64,000 nt of DNA from Thermococcaceae archaeon (GTDB taxonomy: Archaea; Methanobacteriota_B; Thermococci; Thermococcales; Thermococcaceae). The translations under genes were made by a program, and so were the position numbers. The notes beneath the pieces were generated by a model. That model saw only the letters and a list, made by a program, of their open reading frames with translations, searched no databases and was not told where the DNA came from. The stretch spans positions 88,775 to 152,774 of the forward strand of contig JASGLT010000003.1 in assembly GCA_030156945.1 (NCBI GenBank), in the 5' to 3' direction. Position 1 is the stretch's first letter. Every line of letters begins with the position of its first letter. Positions 1-9,060 of the stretch are shown piece after piece.

Positions 1-653
1 ATTATCGGCTTGTTTACCTTTCTGAGCTCGCGGACGAAGTTGAACAGGTCTTCATCAGTCCACTTCGTTGGGTCGTCGCTGAGGCCGAGCCTGTGAATGG
101 CTTCCCACACATCCTCCTCGCTCACGCCGATTCCGGAGAGATGGTCGGCTATCGCCCCCTCAAGCTTCATATGCTGGAGCTTTATTCTCTTGGCGAACTT
201 TTCCCAGCCTTTCTTGAGTATCCCGAGTATCCAGTAGTCTATCTCCCTCTCAAGGAACTCTATGTCCTCAACGGGGTCGTGGTAGTCAGTCGGCTGTCCC
301 TCTGCGTCTGTCTTTCCGGTTGCGTCAACGACGTGTATCAGCGCTGACGCCATTCTGAGATCATCAAGGAACTTGTTGCCAAGGCCGCGCCCCTCGTGCG
401 CCCCAGGAACGAGGCCAGCAACGTCTATCATCTTTATCGGGATCAGCGCCTTTCCGCCCCTGTACTCATAGTTCTGGGGGTTCGGCGTGCATCCGAGTTC
501 TTTGCACGGGTGCTCTGCTATCGCGTAGGTAACCCCAACGTTAGCGTCTATCGTCGTGAACGGGTAATTGGCGATGTCCACGTCAACGAGAGTTGCCGCC
601 GAGAAGAATGTGGACTTTCCAACGTTTGGCTTTCCAACGAGGCCTATCTCCAT
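1..653 (-). CDS. YchF-family GTPase/ATPase, C-terminal part beyond the window edge
   Basis: Translation of the minus strand from the ATG at 651-653 begins MEIGLVGKPNVGKSTFFSAA. This has the G1/P-loop GKPNVGKST at residues 7-15, and G3 appears further on as IDVAGLVPGAHEGRGLG. This is the archaeal Obg-like YchF/OLA1-related family, which hydrolyses nucleotides and associates with ribosomes. About 217 codons are present and the frame is still open at base 1, so the C-terminal TGS-type part lies outside the window. No lesion is visible. Substrate preference (ATP or GTP) cannot be read from this part. It is divergent from the corA-like gene at 772. Confidence 0.88.
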   Translation of the reverse strand, partial: MEIGLVGKPNVGKSTFFSAATLVDVDIANYPFTTIDANVGVTYAIAEHPCKELGCTPNPQNYEYRGGKALIPIKMIDVAGLVPGAHEGRGLGNKFLDDLRMASALIHVVDATGKTDAEGQPTDYHDPVEDIEFLEREIDYWILGILKKGWEKFAKRIKLQHMKLEGAIADHLSGIGVSEEDVWEAIHRLGLSDDPTKWTDEDLFNFVRELRKVNKPI

Positions 654-771
654 GTTCTCCACCACCAGCCCAAATTCGCCACTAGCTTTTAAGTCCTTTC
701 GGCCGAAAACTATAATTTCTTCTTTTACTATTCTCTACCAACTGCCCGTGCTGTGGAACGGGGGAAGAGAA

Positions 772-1746
772 ATGAAAAGACAGGAAGAGTCGAAGATTAC
801 TGTGATAGCTTATTCAAAAGACAAATTCGTTAGCAGGAAACTCTCAAATATCGAAGAGGCCCTTGGATTCCAAGATTATCGGGTTGTCTGGATCAACGTT
901 GACAGTCTTTCTTTGGGGGAGAAGCTGAGAGATGTTTTTAAAATCCACGAGAGGCCCATAAGGGCTCTTCAAAGACAGACCTCCCGTGTCAGAGTCTTCG
1001 TGTTTCCAGAATATCTGTTTCTCATCGTCCACCAGGTTTACGAGAGCGAGGGAGCTTAAAAAGGGAGAGTCGGCATCATCCTGAAAGACAACTTCCTGAT
1101 AACAATTCAGGAGATACCTGGGGATGTTTTTGACCTCATAAGGGAAGGTATCCGCGAGGGAGAGGGCCTTTTCAGAGAACAGGGAGCAGACTACCTTCTC
1201 TTTGCTCTCCTTGAGGCAATAGTGGAGAACTACGTCCCGATAATTGAGGCCATAAGCTCCAAAATCGAGGGGCTTGAGAACGAGATACTTTCGAGAAGCT
1301 ACACAAGAACCCTTAGAAAGATACACCGCATACGGCAGGACATCCTCTTCATGCGGAGAACAGTTTTTCCGCTCCTTGAGGCCTTCAGACGGCTCGAAAT
1401 TGAGGGGTCAAGGTTTTTCAGTGAAGGTACACGGCCTTTTCTTGACGAGCTCCACGACCATGTTCGTGAGGTTCTGGAAATCCTAGAGGGCCAGCGTGAG
1501 CTCGCCAACAGCCTGATAGACCTATACTACTCCAGGATCTCGATGAAAACCAACGACATAATCAGAATCTTAACGGTTGTTTCGACGATATTCATCCCTT
1601 TGACATTCATCACAGGTATCTACGGCATGAACTTTAGGTATATGCCCGAACTCCAGTGGCGCTACGGTTATCCTGCAGTCCTAACAACGATGCTCGTGAT
1701 AGCGGTAGGCATGCTCCTCTACTTTAGAAGAAAGGGGTGGATTTAG
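772..1746 (+). pseudogene. corA: CorA-type divalent cation transporter, interrupted by an in-frame TAA
   Basis: The C-terminal half carries the CorA hallmark: a long helical stalk, then a first membrane segment ending in the GMN motif (FITGIYGMNFRYMPEL) and a second membrane segment ending in basic residues. These form the pore of the pentameric Mg2+/Co2+ channel. The N-terminal half (ATG at 772) has the usual alpha/beta cytosolic domain. Both halves lie in one frame but are separated by TAA at 1057-1059 (...YESEGA, stop, KGRVGIIL...). One substitution would restore a 324-residue protein of normal size. Alternatively, the neighbouring frame across the stop reads E-L-K-K, so two small nearby deletions could also explain it. 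It overlaps the convergent racemase by 4 bases. It could be a real pseudogene, a sequencing error, or a gene re-initiating at 1222. Confidence 0.75.
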
Positions 1747-2442
1747 AAGTCTTCAAGACCAAGTGCCAGCTTTAAAGCCCTCTCAGCTATTACGTCCATC
1801 GGGTCTATTAGGGGGACGGTCAGGTCCTCCTGCCTTAGGACGACACTTACCTCCGTGCAACCGGCTATTATCCCCTCGCTTCTCCTCTCAAGTTTCTTTG
1901 CAACCTTTAAGAGAAGCTCCCTGCCGAGTTCGAGGTTTCCGGCCTTGACGCCTTCATAGATCCCTTTCATGATGAGCCCCTGATCCTTTTTGTTCGGCAC
2001 TGCTATTTGGATGCCCCTCTTAAGGAGTGCTCTGTGGTAGACCATTCCCTTTATCGTTCCGTCGGTGGCAAGGAGGCCAACCTTCCTGAGCCCCATTGAT
2101 TCAATCTTCTTTGCAGTTTCCTCTATCATGCTTACTAGGGGGGATGTTTATCGCCCTCTGAATTGTCTCGGCGAAGAAGTGGGCGGTATTGCAGGGCATT
2201 ATTATGAAGTCCGCGCCACATTCTTCGAGCTTCCTCGCGCTGGCTATGAGCTCCGGCCTCGGATCGGGGCCGTTTCCAAGGATGAATGCCGTTCTATCTG
2301 GTATTTTGGGGTTGTTGTAGATTATTATTCTCGGGTGATCCTGATCTCTCTTGGCCGGTGTCTTCTCGACTATCCTCCGAAATAGGTCTGCCGTTGCCAG
2401 CGGGCCCATCCCACCGAGGATTCCGATTACCCTCTCGGGCAT
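1743..2442 (-). pseudogene. Aspartate/glutamate racemase family protein, one-base frameshift
   Basis: The N-terminal piece (2442 down to about 2143) begins MPERVIGILGGMGPLATADL and contains the first catalytic cysteine in IIMPCNTAHF. The C-terminal piece (from about 2140 to 1743) holds the second catalytic cysteine in [12 protein letters not shown]. Together they make a standard PLP-independent aspartate racemase of about 232 residues, which interconverts L- and D-aspartate. The two pieces are joined by removing one base from the run of six G on the plus strand at 2138-2143; the junction then reads [12 protein letters not shown]. The lesion sits in a homopolymer, so sequencing error is possible. 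Both active-site cysteines are intact, which suggests recent damage or none. Confidence 0.8.
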
Positions 2443-2454
2443 GCTCTCACCCGC

Positions 2455-2799
2455 TCATTCATCGAGCCAGACGGAGTCGTCGCCGTAGTAGTTCAGCTTA
2501 ACGACGAAGAGTCTGAAGGGTTTATCTTTTTCGTTGACAACCCAGTGAACGGTCTTCGGCTTTACAAGGAAAATGTCGCCCGGTTTTGCTAGGTACTCCT
2601 TCTCACCGATCCCCAGCCTCGCTTCGCCGCTCATGATGTAGAACAGCTCGTACTGGTGCTCGTGATAGTGTTTCTTAACCCTCTGTCTCGGTTTGACCTC
2701 AACTATCTGCGCGTAGCTACCCTCGGGCAGTTCGCCCTCGAAGAGCGGGAGCTTTCTGTAAGTACCGCGGTCGATGAGGTCTTTGATTTCGGCCTTCAT
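2455..2799 (-). CDS. Single-domain cupin protein
   Basis: The protein has 114 residues. It contains the two cupin motifs: KKHYHEHQYELFYIMSGEA (metal-binding HxH...E) and a second motif around PGDIFLVKPKTVHWV with the final histidine. This small beta-barrel fold usually binds a metal; the substrate cannot be inferred. The start is supported by GGAGGTGGTC immediately upstream of ATATG. It ends 12 bases before the start of the racemase, so the two are probably co-transcribed. It is divergent from tldD. Confidence 0.8.
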   Translation of the reverse strand: MKAEIKDLIDRGTYRKLPLFEGELPEGSYAQIVEVKPRQRVKKHYHEHQYELFYIMSGEARLGIGEKEYLAKPGDIFLVKPKTVHWVVNEKDKPFRLFVVKLNYYGDDSVWLDE

Positions 2800-2885
2800 A
2801 TGACCACCTCCTTGCTACGCTTTTCATTGGGATTGAAAAGCTTTCGCTTTCGAACTTCATCGAAATGTTCAATAGGCATCAAAAG

Positions 2886-2895
2886 ACTTTTATAT
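2886..2895 (+). promoter_or_regulatory. TATA box upstream of tldD
   Basis: CTTTTATATG lies about 50 bases upstream of the tldD ATG at 2940, with GGTGGTG as ribosome binding site at 2930-2936. It is the only TATA-like element between the divergent cupin and tldD on this strand. Confidence 0.55.
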
Positions 2896-2939
2896 GTTGC
2901 TGAGTAACAATCCCTGAACAAACCTCAACGGTGGTGGAC

Positions 2940-4307
2940 ATGGAAGCACTTGAAAAGGCCCTCCGCTGGGCGGAGGAGAACCTGAAGGCGGAGTACATAG
3001 AGCTCCGCTATGAGGACTTAAAGAAGACAACGCTCGGCCTCAAGGACGGCGTTTTTACCAGCTTCACTGGAAAGCTCCACAGGGGCGTCGCAATAAGGGT
3101 TCTGGCTGACGGGGCATGGGGTTTTGCTTCAACCAGCGACCTCACCAACCTTGAAAAGAAAATCGAAGAGGCATACAAGTTAGCCAAGGCCGCGGCGCAG
3201 ACCAAAAGGGAAAAGATAGTGCTGGCCGAGATAAAGCCCGTGGAGGACTTCGTGAAGAGCAAGATGAAGATCAAGCCGAGGGAAGTTGACATCGAGGAGA
3301 AGGTCTCCCACCTCCGCGAGCTGGAGAAGATTCTCAAGGAGGATGAAGCCGTAAAGAGCGTCCAGATACGCTACGAGGACGGCGGCGGTAAAAAGCTCCT
3401 GCTGACCAACGAGGGGACGAGGATAGAGTGGGACTACAACTATCTCTACCAGGGAGCATACGTCACCGGCAAGGCCGACGGCAAGCTCGCTATGGCCAGA
3501 GACAGCATCGGCGCGGTTGACTACGGCTGGGAGCTCATGACCGAGAAGGAGCCGAACGAGAAGGTCGCCGAGAGACTCAAGAGGAAGATGTGGAGTCAGC
3601 TCAAAGGGGTTTCTCCGAAGCGCGGCGAGTTCCCAATCGTCGCCGGACCGATAGTGGTAGGCCTCATAGCTCACGAGGCTCTGGGTCACCTTGCCGAGGC
3701 TGACCTGACGATAAACTCGCCCTTCAAGGACTTAATCGGCAAGCAAATCGCCCCAGAGTTCGTCACGATGAGCGAGAGGATTGTTGAGGGCGGCTTTGGA
3801 AACGACAAGTACGACGACGAGGGCGTTCCCGTCAAGGACATCCACATTATTGAGAACGGAATCCTCAAGGAGATAATGCTCAACCGCGAGTATGCGGCCA
3901 AGTGGGGCATGGAGCCGAACGGACACGCGAGGGCCGAGAGCTACCGCTATCCGCCGATAATCAGAATGAGAAACACCATCTTCGAGCCCGGCGACCACTC
4001 CTTCGAGGAGCTCATAGAGGACATCAAGTTCGGTTACTACGTCGTCGACTTCCGCGGCGGCCAGGCCCAGCTCAACTCGGCCTTCCAGGTTGGAATCCAG
4101 GAGGGCTACGTCATCAGAAACGGTGAGATAGCCGAGCCGATAAGGGACACCTCGATCACCGGAGTCGCCATCGAGGCCCTCAAGAAGATTTCAGCAGTTG
4201 GCAATGACTTCGGCCTTGAAGTCGGGTTCTGCGGCAAGGGGCAGACAGCCTTCGTAAGCTCCGGCGGCCCGCACATGCGCTTCGACGGAGGAATAATCAT
4301 CGGGTGA
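2940..4307 (+). CDS. tldD: TldD-family metalloprotease subunit
   Basis: This 455-residue protein carries the zinc-binding HExxxH motif in LIAHEALGHLAEAD. It ends with the glycine-rich C-terminal sequence typical of TldD (GFCGKGQTAFVSSGGPHMR). TldD pairs with TldE to form a heterodimeric metalloprotease that trims peptides; TldD carries the catalytic metal site. The preferred start is ATG 2940 behind GGTGGTG. A GTG at 2931 in the same frame would overlap that ribosome binding site. The next gene starts about 10 bases after the stop, so it forms an operon with tldE. In Thermococcales the physiological substrate is not established. Confidence 0.92.
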   Translation: MEALEKALRWAEENLKAEYIELRYEDLKKTTLGLKDGVFTSFTGKLHRGVAIRVLADGAWGFASTSDLTNLEKKIEEAYKLAKAAAQTKREKIVLAEIKPVEDFVKSKMKIKPREVDIEEKVSHLRELEKILKEDEAVKSVQIRYEDGGGKKLLLTNEGTRIEWDYNYLYQGAYVTGKADGKLAMARDSIGAVDYGWELMTEKEPNEKVAERLKRKMWSQLKGVSPKRGEFPIVAGPIVVGLIAHEALGHLAEADLTINSPFKDLIGKQIAPEFVTMSERIVEGGFGNDKYDDEGVPVKDIHIIENGILKEIMLNREYAAKWGMEPNGHARAESYRYPPIIRMRNTIFEPGDHSFEELIEDIKFGYYVVDFRGGQAQLNSAFQVGIQEGYVIRNGEIAEPIRDTSITGVAIEALKKISAVGNDFGLEVGFCGKGQTAFVSSGGPHMRFDGGIIIG

Positions 4308-4317
4308 GGTGGTGGAG

Positions 4318-5643
4318 ATGGAGAACCTCATACGCTTCGGCGAGAAGTTTTTTGACGAGCTTGAGATAGCCGTTTACCGCTCAAGGGACGTTTCGGCGAA
4401 CGTGGAGCTCAACGAGGTTTCAATGGCAGGAACGACGAGCGGGGCGCTGACGATAGTCCGCGGAATAAAGGACAAGCGCCTCGGGCTAGCTATCGTGGAC
4501 AGCGACGAGCCGGAGAAGGTGAAGGAGGCCATAGAGCAAGCAGCAAAGATGGCGAAGCTGAACTCACCAGACGAAAAGTGGGTCTCCCTCCCAGAACCCG
4601 GGAAGTACAGAGAAAAACCGAAGCCGAACTATGAACTTAGGGAGGCTTCTCCTGATATTCTGGTCGAGAAGCTTGTCAAGGGGATAAAGCTCGCCCGCGA
4701 GAAGGACGAGAACGCAGTAGTTGCAGGTGGCTTCGCTGGCGTTGAATGGAGAGAAACCCACATCCTGAACTCCCACGGTCTTGACGTCTTCCAGGAAGGT
4801 GGAGCGGCGTACATGTACCTTGAGCTTGTGGGAAGGAAGGGAAACGTCGTCACGCCGGGAATCTTCGACTTCGACGCACGCAGAGACCTCAATCTTGATG
4901 TTGAAGGGGTCGTCGAGAGAGCCGTCCAGAAGGTGAGATGGGCCTACAACGTCCTCCCGAGCAAGAACGAAGAAGTACCTCTAATCTTCGGCCCGTGGGC
5001 GATTGCTGGGCTCTTCAGCTACGCTCTCCTTCCAGCATTCAGCGGTGAGCGCCTGGTAAAGGAGACCACGCCGCTCGTTGAGAAGGTTGGGGAGAAGATA
5101 GCGAGTGAAGTCATAACGCTCTACGACGACCCGTTCCATCCGCTCTCCCTCAGGCCAACAATAGCCGACGATGAAGGAGTCCCGACCAGGAAGAACGTCC
5201 TCATTGAAAACGGGACCTTCAAGGGGTTTGTCTGGGACAACTACTGGGCGAAGATTTACGGCACCGAGAGCACTGGAAACGGGAAGAGAGACATTAGAAG
5301 CGGAGGAATAAACATAGGCTTCCACAGTGTTGTCATTGAAAACGGCAAGCGCTCCCTTGATGACATCATAGGGGAGATAGACAGGGGCTACCTTGTGGAC
5401 GGTCTCCAGGGTGCGCATTCAAGCAATCCGGACAACGGAAACTTCGCGGTAACGGCAAACCCTGCATTCCTCATCGAGGACGGCGAAGTGAAGGGTTCAG
5501 CGGTCTTTCTCATAGCCGGCAACGTCTACGAACTCCTCCAGCAGGCGAGCGAGGTCTCCAAGGAGCAGACTTTAATGCCCTTCATGAACACGATGATAAC
5601 GCCGCACATAAAGTTCGAGAACGTGAAGATAGCGGGCAAGTGA
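4318..5643 (+). CDS. tldE: TldE/PmbA-family partner of TldD
   Basis: The 441-residue protein has the PmbA/TldE fold: the TldD-like C-terminal half is recognisable (VPLIFGPWAIAGLFSYAL, GLQGAHSSNPDNGNFAVTANP) but the HExxxH zinc motif is absent, as expected for the non-catalytic subunit. The ATG at 4318 follows GAGGTGGTGGAG and is preferred over the upstream in-frame GTG codons at 4309 and 4312, which lie inside the ribosome binding site. It is directly downstream of tldD. The stop abuts the stop of the convergent ATPase gene with no gap. Confidence 0.9.
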   Translation: MENLIRFGEKFFDELEIAVYRSRDVSANVELNEVSMAGTTSGALTIVRGIKDKRLGLAIVDSDEPEKVKEAIEQAAKMAKLNSPDEKWVSLPEPGKYREKPKPNYELREASPDILVEKLVKGIKLAREKDENAVVAGGFAGVEWRETHILNSHGLDVFQEGGAAYMYLELVGRKGNVVTPGIFDFDARRDLNLDVEGVVERAVQKVRWAYNVLPSKNEEVPLIFGPWAIAGLFSYALLPAFSGERLVKETTPLVEKVGEKIASEVITLYDDPFHPLSLRPTIADDEGVPTRKNVLIENGTFKGFVWDNYWAKIYGTESTGNGKRDIRSGGINIGFHSVVIENGKRSLDDIIGEIDRGYLVDGLQGAHSSNPDNGNFAVTANPAFLIEDGEVKGSAVFLIAGNVYELLQQASEVSKEQTLMPFMNTMITPHIKFENVKIAGK

Positions 5644-6909
5644 TCATTCCCGGGCCCACTCTTCAAATGGGACCACTCTTATGTTTTTTTCTCCCACTTT
5701 TACTTCCTCTACCGGGTACTGCTCCCACGTTATCAGTGTTAACTTTTCAATTCCCGTCTCATCAGCAGCATCCACCAGTGCGGAAAGCTCACGCTTCTCG
5801 TTTCCAGGGTGGAGCTCCCAAGAGACCTGAATTAGTTCCTCCCCAGGAAGTATGAAGTCTACCTCCTTGCCAGACTGAGTAACGTAATAGAACAGGTCTC
5901 TGTTGGGCTCAAGGCCGCGCTTTAGAAGCTCCGTGAAAACGAGGTTCTCCAGTAATCTGCTCCAATCCCTAACGCCCAGCACCATGAGGAGACCGTTATC
6001 CACAAAGTAGGGTTTGAATCCAAGGAGCTCCCTCTTCTTCTCCGACCTCACGTAAGCCCTGAGGGGAAATACGACGAGAGCATCGGCTAGATATTCAAGG
6101 TAGTTCGCCAGAGTGGGCTTTCCAACCGCTATCCCCAGGCTTTTCATGGTAGAATGCAGTTTGGTTACCGTTGCGTGGCTCGAAAAAGCAAGGAGCTTAA
6201 AGAGGAATCGGAGCGCCTTTAGATTGTCCACCCGCCACCTCTCGACGACGTCCCTATAAATAGTGACTTCCAGGATTTCTCGCAGTATCTCTCGCCTCAG
6301 CTCCGGCTGAAGAACTACCTCGGGATACAATCCCCATTCCAGGCACTCTCTGAGGACTCTCCGGATTTCCGCCACTGTTTCCAGGCTGGGAAGCTTTCCC
6401 TTCAAACCCTTGACCTTGAGAACCTCGGATAGGGAAAAGGGGTAAAGGTTGAGATTTATCGACCTTCCCCTGAGAACCGTTGCAACCTCTTTTGAGAGAA
6501 GCTTTGAAGAGGAACCCGTCACCACGACCCTGTGTCCCCTGTCGAGAAGATAGCGAACGAACCGCTCCCAACCCTCAACCACCTGTATCTCATCGAGTAG
6601 GAAGGTAAGTTTTGCGCCCTTAGGATGCCGCAGAAGGGAGTAGTAAGTCTTGAGCATTTCCATAAGGTCGCCAGCAGTTACTCCAATCAACCTCGGGTCT
6701 TCAAAGTTCACGTAAAGACTCCTTTTTCGCTCGCTGTCGATGACGTCCCAAAGCTGAAAGAGGAAATAAGTCTTTCCTGCCCTCCTCGGTCCGATTATGG
6801 CCAGTGCACGGCTTTTTGGAAAAATAACCCTCACTTCACGTTCTACATAATTCACTCGTAGTTCAAGGTTATCACCTATGACTTCTTCCCAGACCCTTTG
6901 TCCAATCAT
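5644..6909 (-). CDS. Archaeal AAA ATPase with DUF4143-type C-terminus
   Basis: This is a 421-residue protein. Walker A is IIGPRRAGKTYFL (around residues 38-50) and Walker B is LTFLLDEIQ, followed by the VVTGSSSKLLS sensor segment. The C-terminal part resembles DUF4143, with PYFVDNGLL and a degenerate nuclease-like patch SGKEVDFILPG...IQVSWE, where the usual E-V-K is Q-V-S. These ATPases are abundant in archaea and lack an assigned role; some behave like mobile or toxin-like genes. The upstream promoter region is framed by an inverted repeat (see 6910-6959). Two further ATPases of related type lie at 10379 and 39445. Confidence 0.82.
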   Translation of the reverse strand: MIGQRVWEEVIGDNLELRVNYVEREVRVIFPKSRALAIIGPRRAGKTYFLFQLWDVIDSERKRSLYVNFEDPRLIGVTAGDLMEMLKTYYSLLRHPKGAKLTFLLDEIQVVEGWERFVRYLLDRGHRVVVTGSSSKLLSKEVATVLRGRSINLNLYPFSLSEVLKVKGLKGKLPSLETVAEIRRVLRECLEWGLYPEVVLQPELRREILREILEVTIYRDVVERWRVDNLKALRFLFKLLAFSSHATVTKLHSTMKSLGIAVGKPTLANYLEYLADALVVFPLRAYVRSEKKRELLGFKPYFVDNGLLMVLGVRDWSRLLENLVFTELLKRGLEPNRDLFYYVTQSGKEVDFILPGEELIQVSWELHPGNEKRELSALVDAADETGIEKLTLITWEQYPVEEVKVGEKNIRVVPFEEWARE

Positions 6910-6959
6910 GTTTTGTTAATGAAACATTCTCTTTATAAACATTGTTCTCTATACAAAAC
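6910..6959 (-). promoter_or_regulatory. Promoter of the ATPase framed by GTTTTGT/ACAAAAC inverted repeat
   Basis: On the minus strand a TATA box (GTTTATAAAG) sits between GTTTTGT at 6953-6959 and ACAAAAC at 6910-6916, which are perfect inverted copies. A nested ATTGTT/AACAAT pair also brackets the upstream side. The arms lie directly before the ATG at 6909 and before the TATA box, a suitable arrangement for autorepression. This is a sequence observation only. Confidence 0.4.
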
Positions 6960-6965
6960 AATACC

Positions 6966-7982
6966 TCACTTCCAAACCCTGAAGTCTATCGCAATGTTGA
7001 ACTGCCTTGGCGCGTAGGGACGGGCTCTCCTCTCATCTAGAAACTCAACTTTAAAGCCCAGTTCCCTCGCGACATCTTTTATCTTCCGCTCGTGCTCGGA
7101 GAACAGGTCTTCCTCTGGACCGAAGCCATAGTAGTGAACTATTCCACCGGATTTCACGCTCATCATGGCCTCCTTCAAAAACTTGTCCGCGAACTTGGGG
7201 AGGTTCATGATCACTCGGTCAGCCTTAATCTGACCTGCTACTTTCCGCACATCGCCAAGGATGGGAACGACGTTGGGAGTTTTGTTGAGCTTTATGTTCT
7301 CCTCAAGACACCTTATCGCCCAGGGATTTATGTCGCAGGCAAAGACCAGCTTTGCCTTTTTGGCGAGGAGGACTGAATAAGGACCAACGCCAGCAAACAT
7401 GTCAAAGACAATCTCACCCGGTTGAGTCTTCTCGAAGACCCTCATCCTCTCGGTAGCGAGTCTTGGGGAGAAATATACTTTAGATACGTCGAGCTTCAGC
7501 CTTATTCCGTTCTCACGGTGGAGAGTTTCAGTCCTCTTTTCACCAGCGAGGTGGATAAGTTCTCTTACGCGGTATTCCCCCGAAACCTTGCTACCCTTCG
7601 CAAAGATGGCCTTTATGTGGCGGTGGACTTTGAGAATTGCCTCTCCAATGGCTTTTCCATATTCCATGAGCTCTTCGGGAAGCTCGATTATCGCAATGTC
7701 GCCTATGATGTCAAAGGAGCTTGGCAGGAGCGGTTTAATCTCATCTGGGACTTCGACGACCTCACGGTAGCTGTGGGGCCGTCTTTCAGTTTTTTTGAAC
7801 TCGGTCTCGATTAGCTCGAACCCCTCCACAGGCCCTGTGACTGGGAACAACACAAAATTACCTTCTCGTTTGGGGGAATATCCCTTAGCCAAGACGTCGA
7901 GCTCAATAAGCTTCCTTCTGACTTTTTCCGCTTCTCTCTTTGGAACTTTTACGGCGAGCATCAGGTGGGGTTGGAAAATCAA
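6966..7982 (-). CDS. trm5b: Trm5-family tRNA (guanine37-N1)-methyltransferase
   Basis: This 338-residue protein transfers a methyl group from S-adenosylmethionine to N1 of G37 next to the anticodon. The C-terminal class I fold shows FDMFAGVGPYSVLLAKKAK (SAM-binding) and the Trm5 motif VIMNLPKFADKFL. The N-terminal ~110 residues form the tRNA-binding D1-type extension. Its length matches archaeal Trm5b enzymes (about 330-340 residues) rather than the wyosine-related Trm5a subgroup, but that subgroup assignment is by length and is tentative. It is divergent from the SDR gene at 8107. Confidence 0.85.
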   Translation of the reverse strand: MIFQPHLMLAVKVPKREAEKVRRKLIELDVLAKGYSPKREGNFVLFPVTGPVEGFELIETEFKKTERRPHSYREVVEVPDEIKPLLPSSFDIIGDIAIIELPEELMEYGKAIGEAILKVHRHIKAIFAKGSKVSGEYRVRELIHLAGEKRTETLHRENGIRLKLDVSKVYFSPRLATERMRVFEKTQPGEIVFDMFAGVGPYSVLLAKKAKLVFACDINPWAIRCLEENIKLNKTPNVVPILGDVRKVAGQIKADRVIMNLPKFADKFLKEAMMSVKSGGIVHYYGFGPEEDLFSEHERKIKDVARELGFKVEFLDERRARPYAPRQFNIAIDFRVWK

Positions 7983-8106
7983 TTTAAAAAATTGAGGTAT
8001 GCTCCGGATGAATGGCCATCAAAGCCCCAGTTTTGAATTCCAAGGCACGATTTTGGACATCAACAACCCTTTTAACATGAAGGCTAAAATTCTTTGGGGA
8101 TTAAGA

Positions 8107-8835
8107 ATGGAGCTAAAGGGGAAGGTCGCTCTGGTTACCGGGGCATCAAGGGGTATTGGAAGGGCGATAGCAATAGCTCTGGCAGAAAAAGGATGCAACA
8201 TCGGCATAAACTACTCGCATGACGAGAAGAACGCGAGGCTGACAGAAAATCTCTGCAGGGACAATGGAGTTAAAACTCTCCTCGTGAAAGCCGATGTGAG
8301 TAAGAGGGACGAGGTTCGGAGGATGGTGGAGCAGGTCGTTAATGAATTCGGAAGAATCGACATTCTCGTGAACAATGCGGGAATTCTTGGAGAGCACTCA
8401 AACCCTCTGGAGATAACGGATGAAGAATGGGACAGAGTTCTGAGCGTCAACCTGAAGGGGGCTTTTATAGTCACGCAGGAAGTCTTGAAGTACATGAAAA
8501 AAGGAAAAATAGTTAACATAGCCTCGATAGCGGGGAAAGGAGGGATAAGTCCCCATGTTGGGGCCCATTACTCTGCCTCAAAGGGAGGACTGATAGCACT
8601 CACGTTCAATCTGGCGAGGCACTTAGCGCCAAACATCCTTGTGAACGCGGTTGCTCCTGGGAGCGTTGAAACGGAGATGCTTGCCAGCGTAGACAAAGAA
8701 GGTCTAAAGAAGCTGACGATGACAGGGGGTATAGCCAAGCCCGAAGACATTGCAAAAGCCGTGATTTTCCTCCTCGAAAACGACCACGTGACGGGAGAAG
8801 TCCTAGACGTCAACGGAGGTCGCCTCATGGACTGA
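8107..8835 (+). CDS. SDR-family oxidoreductase (FabG-like)
   Basis: The 242-residue protein is a classical short-chain dehydrogenase/reductase. The cofactor site is VTGASRGIGRAIAIAL (residues 9-24), NNAG is near residue 87, and the catalytic set is S in IVNIASIAG and YSASKGG (YxxxK). It is closest in appearance to 3-oxoacyl-ACP reductase, but archaea lack that pathway, so the substrate is open. The start chosen is ATG 8107 (MELKGKVALVTG). An in-frame extension to 7999 carries no family sequence. Confidence 0.85.
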   Translation: MELKGKVALVTGASRGIGRAIAIALAEKGCNIGINYSHDEKNARLTENLCRDNGVKTLLVKADVSKRDEVRRMVEQVVNEFGRIDILVNNAGILGEHSNPLEITDEEWDRVLSVNLKGAFIVTQEVLKYMKKGKIVNIASIAGKGGISPHVGAHYSASKGGLIALTFNLARHLAPNILVNAVAPGSVETEMLASVDKEGLKKLTMTGGIAKPEDIAKAVIFLLENDHVTGEVLDVNGGRLMD

Positions 8836-8922
8836 GTCTCTTAGGAATCTCAAGGGCTCTATGCAAACTCATGAAATAACCCCTGAGTACCTTGCCAGCA
8901 TTTACCGGAGGAAGAACGAAAG

Positions 8923-8932
8923 ATTTTTAAAC
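8923..8932 (+). promoter_or_regulatory. TATA box of the tRNA-Glu gene
   Basis: ATTTTTAAAC is centred about 27 bases upstream of the first base of the tRNA, the normal archaeal spacing. It is preceded by a purine-rich BRE-like GAACGAAAG. Confidence 0.7.
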
Positions 8933-8954
8933 GCTCTCCCACCCCTAATATCGA

Positions 8955-9032
8955 GCCCCGGTGGTGTAGCCCGGTCAAACATGCGGGCCTTTCGAGCCCG
9001 CGCCCCGGGTTCAAATCCCGGCCGGGGCACCA
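8955..9032 (+). tRNA. tRNA-Glu (anticodon TTC), CCA encoded
   Basis: The acceptor stem GCCCCGG (8955-8961) pairs with CCGGGGC (9022-9028), followed by discriminator A and an encoded CCA. The anticodon stem CGGGC/GCCCG encloses the loop CTTTCGA, giving anticodon TTC (Glu). The T arm is CCGGG-TTCAAAT-CCCGG. The D arm contains TAGCCCGGTCAA. All four arms fold without mismatch and there is no intron. Confidence 0.93.
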
Positions 9033-9035
9033 TAA

Positions 9036-9060
9036 GAAACTTTTGTCAAGCAAAAGTTTC
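9036..9060 (+). repeat. Perfect hairpin directly after the tRNA
   Basis: GAAACTTTTG, five bases, CAAAAGTTTC: a perfect 10-bp inverted repeat starting 4 bases after the tRNA CCA. A second shorter inverted repeat (GCAAACT at 9133-9139, AGTTTGC at 9151-9157) lies before trm10. The first may mark the 3' end of the tRNA transcript. It lacks a following T-run, so a termination role is not proven. Confidence 0.5.

Noticed and set aside
844..1326. 160-residue minus-strand frame over the corA gene
   Set aside because: Antisense shadow; the plus strand has the CorA signature.
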